Of a stretch of DNA of 15,465 bases, positions 1 through 7,235 are shown in pieces; position 1 is the first letter of the stretch; each line of letters starts with the position of its first letter. The DNA lies in assembly GCF_030523985.1 (NCBI RefSeq), contig NZ_JAUNHK010000039.1, positions 5,993 through 21,457 on the forward strand, read 5' to 3'. The DNA is from Deinococcus sp. GTDB lineage: Bacteria > Deinococcota > Deinococci > Deinococcales > Deinococcaceae. Under the pieces are notes generated by a model. The model saw only the letters and a program-made list of their open reading frames with translations, did no database searches and had not been told where the DNA came from. The position numbers were made by a program, and so were the translations under genes.

Positions 1-84
1 ACCGGGGCGCGGGCGGTGGTCGTCGGCAGCGCCATCACCCGGCCCGACCATGTGACACGCTGGTTTGCCGAGGCACTCGCCTGA
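1..84 (+). CDS. nanE: N-acetylmannosamine-6-phosphate 2-epimerase, C-terminal end (partial)
   Basis: Only the last 27 codons are present, read in frame from base 1 to the TGA at 82-84. The peptide contains GARAVVVGSAITRPDHVT, which matches the conserved end of NanE, a cytoplasmic TIM-barrel enzyme that converts N-acetylmannosamine-6-phosphate to N-acetylglucosamine-6-phosphate in sialic acid and ManNAc use. The VVVGSAITRP stretch is the phosphate-binding strand and loop near the C-terminus of the barrel. The next gene on the same strand, 74 nt on, is a sugar-binding protein, which suits an amino-sugar uptake locus continuing to the left. Because only 27 residues are visible, another TIM-barrel relative cannot be fully excluded. 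Confidence 0.75.
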   Translation, partial: TGARAVVVGSAITRPDHVTRWFAEALA

Positions 85-100
85 GCGTGGGCGGCCCCCT

Positions 101-138
101 TTCACCCACCGGGGCGCTGTTCACCCACTGGGGCACCG
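101..138 (+). repeat. Two tandem 19-bp direct repeats upstream of the sugar-binding protein gene
   Basis: TTCACCCACCGGGGCGCTG (101-119) is followed without a gap by TTCACCCACTGGGGCACCG (120-138); 16 of 19 positions are identical. The pair ends 8 nt before the proposed -10 box at 147-152, so it occupies the -35 region. This is a plausible site for a regulator binding side by side, but the function is inferred. Confidence 0.5.
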
Positions 139-146
139 TGTCACGC

Positions 147-152
147 TAGAGT
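147..152 (+). promoter_or_regulatory. -10 box (TAGAGT) for a leaderless sugar-binding protein mRNA
   Basis: TAGAGT fits TANNNT and lies 6 nt before the GTG at 159, so transcription would start at or next to the start codon. No Shine-Dalgarno sequence and no clear -35 box are seen. Confidence 0.5.
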
Positions 153-158
153 CAGCCC

Positions 159-1382
159 GTGAAAAAACTAGTTCTGACGGCTGCGCTGCTCGCTGTTTCG
201 GCGGCTTCGGCGCAAAAAACCCAGCTCGAATTCTGGACGATCAGCCTCGCGCCGCTGTTCAACGACGAGATGAACCGGCTGGTGAGGCAGTACGAGAAGG
301 AAAACCCCAATGTCGAACTCAAGTGGGTGGACGTGCCCGCCAACGCGATGGAGCAGAAACTCCTCGCCGCTGTCGCCGCCGGACGCCCGCCCGCCGCCGT
401 CAACCTGAGTTCGGACATGGCCGTCAAGCTGGTGCAGCAGGGCGCATTGGAGCCGCTGACCCTCAGCGCCGCCCAGCAGAAGGTGTATTTCCCCAACACG
501 CTCTCGACCTTTACCTTCGGCGGCAAGGTCATGGGCGTGCCGTGGTACTGGTCGCCCAAGGTGGTTGCCTACAACACCGAGATTTTCAAGAAGGCGGGCC
601 TCAGCACCACCAACCCCCCGCGCACCATCCAGACCATGATGGCCGCCGCCAAGCAGATCAAGGACAAGACCGGGCTGTACGGCTTCATGCCCAACATCAA
701 CGGCATCAACTTCATCTACCTGTTCCAGGAAGCGGGCCTGCCCGTCATCAAGAACGGCAAGGCGGTCTTCAACAGCCCCGAACACGTCAAGCTGGTGCAG
801 CAGTATGTGGACCTCTACAAGAAGGGCTACATCCCCGAAGACACCATGCGCCGGGGCTACACCGCCGCCACCGAACTGTACGCCTCGGGCAAACTCGCCA
901 TGCTGATTACCGGGCCGCAGTTCATCCTGCGCGTGCAAAACGACAACAAGGACGTGTTCGCCAAGACCCAGGTCGCGCCCTACCCCATCAACATCGCGGG
1001 CAACGTGATTCACACGGGGCTGATGGGCTTTACCGTGCCCAAGGGCCAGAAGGACAAGGCAGCCGCGCAAAAACTCGCGCTGTTCCTGACCAACGACGCC
1101 AACCAGCTCGCCTTTTCCAAGGTGACCAAGACCACCTTCCCCAGCACCGTCAAGGCCAGCACCGACAAGTTCTTCAAGACGGGCGGCAGCGACGCGGTCA
1201 GCCAGGGCCGACTGGTGGCCGCCAGCGAACTAAAGAAGGCCAAAGACCTGACGCTGGTCTACCCCGACGCCTCCAAGCTGAACAAGGTCTTCAAGGACAA
1301 TATCGAAGCGGCGATGGCGGGCCAGAAGACCGTCAAGGCCGCCCTCGACGAAATCGTGCGGGCCTGGAACGCCAGCCTTTAA
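159..1382 (+). CDS. Sugar ABC transporter solute-binding protein
   Basis: A 407-aa exported protein of the MalE-like extracellular solute-binding family (SBP_bac_1), which captures a sugar in the periplasm and hands it to an ABC importer. Residues 1-18 form a signal peptide (KK, hydrophobic core, cleavage expected after ASA). There is no lipobox cysteine. The mature start TQLEFWTISL, and the block at about 125-147 (MGVPWYWSPKVVAYNTEIF), are typical of this family. The GTG start at 159 gives the Lys-Lys signal peptide and sits 6 nt after a -10 box. The upstream nanE suggests an amino sugar such as ManNAc, GlcNAc or sialic acid, but the substrate is not shown by sequence. No permease or ATPase gene follows; a terminator comes next. 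Confidence 0.9.
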   Translation: MKKLVLTAALLAVSAASAQKTQLEFWTISLAPLFNDEMNRLVRQYEKENPNVELKWVDVPANAMEQKLLAAVAAGRPPAAVNLSSDMAVKLVQQGALEPLTLSAAQQKVYFPNTLSTFTFGGKVMGVPWYWSPKVVAYNTEIFKKAGLSTTNPPRTIQTMMAAAKQIKDKTGLYGFMPNINGINFIYLFQEAGLPVIKNGKAVFNSPEHVKLVQQYVDLYKKGYIPEDTMRRGYTAATELYASGKLAMLITGPQFILRVQNDNKDVFAKTQVAPYPINIAGNVIHTGLMGFTVPKGQKDKAAAQKLALFLTNDANQLAFSKVTKTTFPSTVKASTDKFFKTGGSDAVSQGRLVAASELKKAKDLTLVYPDASKLNKVFKDNIEAAMAGQKTVKAALDEIVRAWNASL

Positions 1383-1392
1383 CCCCCAACTC

Positions 1393-1439
1393 AAAGGAGA
1401 GCGCCCCGCAACGATTATCGGCGGGGCGCTTTCTCCTTT
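1393..1439. terminator. Strong hairpin between convergent genes (bidirectional terminator)
   Basis: GCGCCCCGC (1401-1409) pairs with GCGGGGCGC (1421-1429) around an 11-nt loop. The stem extends through AAAGGAGA (1393-1400) and TCTCCTTT (1432-1439) after a 2-nt bulge. It begins 10 nt after the stop of the binding-protein gene and lies 8 nt past the stop of msrB on the other strand, so it probably ends both transcripts. The T-rich stretch is modest and lies within the outer stem. Confidence 0.8.
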
Positions 1440-1447
1440 GGTCAGCT

Positions 1448-1909
<462 letters not shown>

Positions 1910-1915
1910 GCGGCC

Positions 1916-1921
1916 AGTGTA
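1916..1921 (-). promoter_or_regulatory. -10 box (TACACT) for a leaderless msrB mRNA
   Basis: On the minus strand TACACT lies exactly 6 nt before the ATG at 1909. No Shine-Dalgarno sequence intervenes. This supports the short MsrB start over longer in-frame starts. No good -35 box is visible. Confidence 0.55.
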
Positions 1922-2058
1922 GGGTGGCCCTGTGGCGCAGACCGTAACGCCTCTTGCAGCGCATGCCCTCCACGATTGAGCCACCGGGGCGCTAAAGTTG
2001 GAACAGTTGACGTTCTGTTGCTCCGTTCCTTCCCCGATTCACGAACGAGGTTGTCCTG

Positions 2059-3276
2059 ATGTTGCGCCGCCTGCTGTCCCCCTTGCTGCTGCTGTCTCTG
2101 GCCCTGCTGCCCTCGTGCGATTTCGGGGAGACGCCCGCACCGCCTGCTGAGGAGCAGACCGAACAGTCGCCCGCTTTGCCCCCTGAAGTGGCGACGGCCC
2201 TGCGGAGCGAAACCCAGTCTGGTGACGCCCAGCCGGGTCTGCGGGCTACCGCTCAGCACTGCCCCACCGAACTTGCCGCCCCCTACGACGCGGCTCGCCT
2301 GAGCATGGGGCTGTACTGGTACGCGCCGGGCGTGCCCGATTCGCCGGGGGGTGTGGGCTGTCTGGCACGGGCCGATGGCGGCCACATTCCCGGTTACTAC
2401 GACCCGGCCAAACCCGTTTTGATTTTCGTTCACGGCTGGCAGCCGGGGCTGGTGGCACAGGGCTGGGTGCCCGGCACGACCCTCAGCACCCGGCGCGAGA
2501 ATTTCTGGTTTGGTGCCGGTGGGCTGAACGTCGCTGACCTGTGGCTGCAAAAAGGCTGGAACATCGGCTTTTTCCACTGGTCGCAACTGGCCGACGAGAA
2601 ACACTCGCTGGGGATGCCTTTCAATGCCCAGGCCAAAATCTGGACGACCACCTACGGCTTTGCCGGAAACGAGCGGGTGGGCATGCGCTGGAAGACCCCG
2701 GCGGGCTACAGCACCGAAGGCATGCCGCGCCAACCCGCTGGGGAGCTGTTCTATGCGGCCTACAAGTCGGCCCTGAGCCAGTGGAACTACCGCGGCCCGG
2801 AACCCGTGCGGCTGATGGGACACAGTCTGGGCGCCCAGATGGTGCTGTCACTGGCGGAGCAGGCGGCGCACGACCCGGCGCTGCCCCCCCGCTTGCAGCC
2901 GCGCCGCCTGATTCTGGCTGACCCCTACTGGACGCCAGCCCTGCCCCGCGCCGGACACGACTACGCCTATCTGTCCCCCGATCCCAATCCGGCAGACCGC
3001 AGCGCCCGCATCGCCGCCGAGTTGCTGGGCCGGGGCACGGTCATCGAATGGCTCAAGTCCAGTCCGCTGCTCGACCTGGGGGGAGACCACAACCCTGGAC
3101 TGGCGTCGCAGGTGACCCGCGTAGACCTCCTCCCCGACTACCTGACCGGGGGGCGTCCACTGTTCAGCAAGTTGGGGGAGAAACACATGGTCGCGCCGCG
3201 CTGGTATCTCTGGAGCTTGACCCAGGCGCCGCACGCACCGGGCAGTGCTGCCAGACCCCTAGAGCCGCCGCGTTGA
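2059..3276 (+). CDS. Lipoprotein with alpha/beta-hydrolase (lipase-like) domain
   Basis: A 405-aa protein with a lipoprotein signal: positive MLRR, a Leu-rich core and lipobox LPSC, putting the lipidated cysteine at C20. A Pro/Glu-rich linker (about 22-55) precedes the domain. VLIFVHGWQPG (120-130) is the oxyanion-loop strand and MGHSLGAQ (253-260) the nucleophile elbow with S256. D288 (LADPYW) and H376 (GEKHMV) are plausible for the rest of the triad, assigned only by position. It likely hydrolyses an ester at the cell envelope; the substrate is unknown. A GAGG 8 nt before ATG could be a ribosome binding site, so unlike several neighbours this gene may have a leader. It is divergent from msrB and convergent with the amidase gene. 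Confidence 0.8.
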   Translation: MLRRLLSPLLLLSLALLPSCDFGETPAPPAEEQTEQSPALPPEVATALRSETQSGDAQPGLRATAQHCPTELAAPYDAARLSMGLYWYAPGVPDSPGGVGCLARADGGHIPGYYDPAKPVLIFVHGWQPGLVAQGWVPGTTLSTRRENFWFGAGGLNVADLWLQKGWNIGFFHWSQLADEKHSLGMPFNAQAKIWTTTYGFAGNERVGMRWKTPAGYSTEGMPRQPAGELFYAAYKSALSQWNYRGPEPVRLMGHSLGAQMVLSLAEQAAHDPALPPRLQPRRLILADPYWTPALPRAGHDYAYLSPDPNPADRSARIAAELLGRGTVIEWLKSSPLLDLGGDHNPGLASQVTRVDLLPDYLTGGRPLFSKLGEKHMVAPRWYLWSLTQAPHAPGSAARPLEPPR

Positions 3277-3362
3277 TGGAGCAGCACACGGTTTACGTCC
3301 AAGTCACTGGACAGGTGTCGGCACCGCCGGACGACGACACGTTCAGCGACGTGGGACGCTGA
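3276..3362 (+). CDS. Possible 28-aa reading frame overlapping the hydrolase stop codon
   Basis: ATG at 3276 overlaps the hydrolase stop (TGATG) and the frame runs 28 codons to TGA at 3360-3362. The peptide begins MEQHTVYVQVTGQV and ends with an acidic stretch (PPDDDTFSDVG). The one-base overlap would allow translational coupling. It ends 11 nt before the convergent amidase stop, filling the gap between the two genes. No separate ribosome binding site or homology is evident, and a chance frame in GC-rich DNA is quite possible. Confidence 0.25.
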   Translation: MEQHTVYVQVTGQVSAPPDDDTFSDVGR

Positions 3363-3373
3363 AGGAGTTCGGG

Positions 3374-4549
3374 TCAGTACAGGTTCAGTCCCAGCCCCAA
3401 CCCCAGCAGCCTTTCATCCTGGCCGTGCTTGCCGACGAGCTGGACACCTACATCCGGCGTGGCGCTCGGTAGGGCCAGCGTCGGTGCACCCAGCAGACTG
3501 AAGGGAGCCGTCAGGCGCAAGACGGCGCGGCGCAGGGGAAGGCGACCCCCGGTCAGCTCGACTTCTTCATGCCCTCTCAGTGGCGGCGGCGTCGGCACGG
3601 CGGGCGCGAGCAGCACGTCGAATTCGCTCAGAAGCTGGTCGAGCAGGCGGCGATACTCGGCCCTGCGGTCATGCGCGGCCTGCACCTCCGTCTCACTCAG
3701 GGCCGCGCCCTGCCGCAGCGATGTCAATGTGAAAGGCAGAAAACCGGGGTCGTCCTGACGCAAGGCGTCCCGATGCACCCGCGCCGCCTCACTCAGCACG
3801 ATAGGTGAGTAGGCGTCGAGCATTTCCGGCAGTTCCACCGGGGCGATGGTGGCTCCCCGGCTTTGCAGCTCGGCGGCGGAGGCGGTAACGGCGTCGCGCA
3901 CCGTCATGTCTGTCCAGCCCTCCGGCAACCACAGCCCCACCTGGACGCCTTGCCAGTCCTGCGGGGTGGCCCGGACACCGCTCAGCGCCTCATGCACCCG
4001 CACGATGGTCGGCAGGTCGCGGGCGAGCGGCCCAGCGTGGTCGCAGGTCGTCGAGAGCGGCAGCACCCCGTCTGTGCTCCAGGCGGCATGGCCCTTGGTC
4101 GGCTTGTAGCCCACGACCCCGCACCACGCCGACGGCACCCGAATCGAGCCGCCCGTGTCGGTGCCGAGCGCGAAGTCCACCTGTCCCAGCGCCACGCTGA
4201 CCGCCGCGCCGCTGCTGCTGCCGCCCGGCACACGCTCGGGGTCGCGGGGGTGGGTGGTGCCGCCGTACCCGTTCAGGCCGGTGATGCCCAGCGCGATTTC
4301 GTGCAGGTGCGTCTTGCCCAGGGCCGCTGCCCCCAGGTCGAGCAAACGGCACACCAGCACACTCTCGCCAGGGTCGGGCACCGGGGCACGGGTACTGGCG
4401 CTCAAGGGCCAACCGGGGACACCGTACAGGTCTTTAACCGAAAAAGTCAGCCCCGCCAGTGGCCCTTCCAAGTGGGTCTGGAGGGCAGAGGCGGGACGGT
4501 AAGCCCAGGCACGCTGGGGGTCGGGAACAGTCGAATCGGAGGGGGTCAC
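3374..4549 (-). CDS. Amidase-signature family hydrolase
   Basis: A 391-aa amidase-signature enzyme. The Ser-cisSer-Lys triad can be placed: K39 in FSVKDLYG, cis-Ser S111 in PGGSSSG, and nucleophile S135 in GTDTGGSIRVP; the S111-S135 spacing of 24 matches the family. YKPTKG follows at about 148-153. It is shorter than GatA (about 480 aa) and no gatB or gatC is nearby, so it is probably a stand-alone amidase acting on a small amide, not the Glu-tRNA amidotransferase subunit; the substrate is unknown. The start is GTG at 4549, 6 nt after a -10-like CATAGT. There is no signal peptide, so it is cytoplasmic. It lies 51 nt downstream of hpt on the same strand. Confidence 0.88.
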   Translation of the reverse strand: MTPSDSTVPDPQRAWAYRPASALQTHLEGPLAGLTFSVKDLYGVPGWPLSASTRAPVPDPGESVLVCRLLDLGAAALGKTHLHEIALGITGLNGYGGTTHPRDPERVPGGSSSGAAVSVALGQVDFALGTDTGGSIRVPSAWCGVVGYKPTKGHAAWSTDGVLPLSTTCDHAGPLARDLPTIVRVHEALSGVRATPQDWQGVQVGLWLPEGWTDMTVRDAVTASAAELQSRGATIAPVELPEMLDAYSPIVLSEAARVHRDALRQDDPGFLPFTLTSLRQGAALSETEVQAAHDRRAEYRRLLDQLLSEFDVLLAPAVPTPPPLRGHEEVELTGGRLPLRRAVLRLTAPFSLLGAPTLALPSATPDVGVQLVGKHGQDERLLGLGLGLNLY

Positions 4550-4555
4550 CAGACC

Positions 4556-4561
4556 ACTATG
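4556..4561 (-). promoter_or_regulatory. -10-like box (CATAGT) before the amidase gene
   Basis: CATAGT matches TATAAT at four of six bases, including the second and last, and lies 6 nt before the GTG at 4549. It is the weakest member of the set of start-proximal -10 boxes in this window. Read-through from hpt is also possible. Confidence 0.35.
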
Positions 4562-4600
4562 CCGCTGTCAGGCCGCGTTGCCCAGATAAGGATAGGGGGT

Positions 4601-5131
4601 TCAGTCGTCCTGGCTGGTAATGAACGGCAAGTTGCGGTCAAGTTGCGCCCGGTCGAGGCCGTAGCCGTACACGTAGGCGTCGGGGATGGTAAAGCCCAGG
4701 TAATCCACAGGCACTTCGACCTTGCGGCGGCTGGGCTTGCTGAGCAGGGCCGCGACTTTCAGGCTGGCGGGGCCGCGCCCTTCGAGGTACTGAAGGAGGT
4801 AGCTCATGGTGATGCCCGTGTCCACGATGTCGTCCACCATAATCACGTGGCGGTCGCTGATGGGAAAGGACAGGTCTTTGACCAGTCGCACTTCGCCACT
4901 CGACTGCTTGGCATTGCCGTAGCTGCTGGCCTGCATAAAGTCGATGGTAGCGGGCATGTCCAGCGCCCGCACCAGGTCGGTATGAAACATGAAGGCGCCG
5001 TTGAGGACGCAAATCAGGTGCGGCTGCTTGCCCGCGTAGTCGGTGCGGATTTTGGCGGCGAGTTCCTGAATGCGCCCCCGAATCTGTTCTGCGCTGATTT
5101 GGACGGGGCCGTTGCCGGGAGTAAGGCTCAT
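4601..5131 (-). CDS. hpt: Hypoxanthine phosphoribosyltransferase
   Basis: A 176-aa purine salvage enzyme that joins hypoxanthine (and usually guanine) to PRPP to give IMP or GMP. The PRPP-binding signature VIMVDDIVDTGITM spans 96-109, with D100/D101 and the D104-T105-G106 loop. VLNGAFMF (42-49) is the first conserved loop, SSYG (69-72) the flexible active-site loop, and GFTIPDAYVYGYGLD (146-160) the purine-binding end. Length is normal for the bacterial enzyme. The ATG at 5131 lies 7 nt after a TAGCCT -10 box. An 8-bp inverted repeat surrounds this promoter. It is a cytoplasmic enzyme sitting between the alpha-glucosidase and amidase genes, with no evident shared pathway. Confidence 0.95.
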   Translation of the reverse strand: MSLTPGNGPVQISAEQIRGRIQELAAKIRTDYAGKQPHLICVLNGAFMFHTDLVRALDMPATIDFMQASSYGNAKQSSGEVRLVKDLSFPISDRHVIMVDDIVDTGITMSYLLQYLEGRGPASLKVAALLSKPSRRKVEVPVDYLGFTIPDAYVYGYGLDRAQLDRNLPFITSQDD

Positions 5132-5156
5132 GCAGCGCAGGCTAACAGATGAGCCT
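5124..5156. repeat. 8-bp inverted repeat enclosing the hpt promoter and start codon
   Basis: AGGCTCAT (5124-5131) and ATGAGCCT (5149-5156) are perfect reverse complements 17 nt apart. The -10 box (5139-5144) lies between them and one arm includes the hpt ATG. If the mRNA is leaderless only one arm is transcribed, so this would act as a DNA operator and not as an RNA hairpin. The function is inferred. Confidence 0.45.
5139..5144 (-). promoter_or_regulatory. -10 box (TAGCCT) for a leaderless hpt mRNA
   Basis: On the minus strand TAGCCT lies 7 nt before the hpt ATG at 5131, with no Shine-Dalgarno sequence between. It sits inside the inverted repeat 5124-5156. Confidence 0.45.
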
Positions 5157-5182
5157 CACCTGCGACTATGGCGTGGTCTGGG

Positions 5183-6790
<1,608 letters not shown>

Positions 6791-6791
6791 A

Positions 6792-6826
6792 ATTCAGTGT
6801 ACTCCTGAATCGTTTTAGAAGGTCAA
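6792..6826 (-). promoter_or_regulatory. Alpha-glucosidase promoter with overlapping dyad
   Basis: On the minus strand TTGACC (6826-6821) resembles a -35 box and TACACT (6801-6796) a -10 box, with a long 19-nt spacer. The -10 is 5 nt before ATG. ATTCAG (6792-6797) and CTGAAT (6805-6810) form a perfect 6-bp dyad with a 7-nt centre that overlaps the -10, where a repressor would block RNA polymerase. Confidence 0.5.
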
Positions 6827-6868
6827 GACGGGCGATGGGTTCTCATCAACAGGGGACTCAGGAGGTGG

Positions 6869-6882
6869 TAAATTCAAATTTA
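6869..6882. repeat. AT-rich near-palindrome upstream of the alpha-glucosidase promoter
   Basis: TAAATTCAAATTTA is palindromic except for its central two bases. It lies about 45-55 nt upstream of the -35-like box in an AT-rich patch of otherwise GC-rich DNA. It could be an UP element or a regulator site. The remainder of the 6791-6936 spacer shows no reading frame or clear terminator. Confidence 0.35.
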
Positions 6883-6936
6883 TATGTAGAGGCTGTTGAA
6901 CTGTGGGCTGGAGACGATTTCACGAAGGAGAGAACC

Positions 6937-7224
6937 TCAATCCAACCACTGCAACAGCACCGTTCCTTCCTTCAGCCCTAGCGCCTGCCAAGGCCCGGCA
7001 ACGGTAAACAGTTCTCCCGCTCGAAGATGCACGAATGCGCCTGTCGGCAAATCCACCACCGCCTCACCCGCCAAACACAGCAGTGCCCCGCCCCCCTGCT
7101 CTGAGATTTTGCCGCTCAGCGCCAGCACTCGCGCCGACAAACCCGGCAACTGCACCCACTGCCCCGGCGCACTCTGGGCGAGGCGGGGGAGGTGGAGGGC
7201 TTGAGGAGGAAGGGGGCGGGACAT
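6937..7224 (-). CDS. Small protein, possibly cupin-like, downstream of topA
   Basis: A 95-aa protein without a signal peptide. The pattern of short hydrophobic strands with GGALLCLAGEAVVDL (45-59) and FVHLRAGELFTV (63-74) resembles the second half of a small cupin barrel, where a Gly-Glu turn recurs. The usual metal-binding HxH...H set is absent; there is only one histidine in this part. It begins 11 nt after the topA stop with no promoter-like box between, so it is probably co-transcribed with topA; an AGGGA within the topA stop region could be a distant ribosome binding site. The function is unknown and the fold call is tentative. Confidence 0.65.
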   Translation of the reverse strand: MSRPLPPQALHLPRLAQSAPGQWVQLPGLSARVLALSGKISEQGGGALLCLAGEAVVDLPTGAFVHLRAGELFTVAGPWQALGLKEGTVLLQWLD

Positions 7225-7235
7225 GACGAAACTGC

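Noticed and set aside
2002..2019. AACAG-N8-CTGTT as a radiation/desiccation response motif
   Set aside because: The arms and centre do not resemble the known 17-bp motif (TTATGTCATTGACATAA-like), and the 5-bp arms are short enough to be chance.
3374..4549. GatA, subunit of the Asp/Glu-tRNA amidotransferase
   Set aside because: It is about 90 residues shorter than GatA and has no gatB or gatC beside it; the shared motifs are those of the whole amidase-signature family.
3863..5152. A 429-codon + strand open frame antisense to the amidase and hpt genes
   Set aside because: Both minus-strand genes have full catalytic motifs. This frame has none and reads as a mirror of GC-rich codons.
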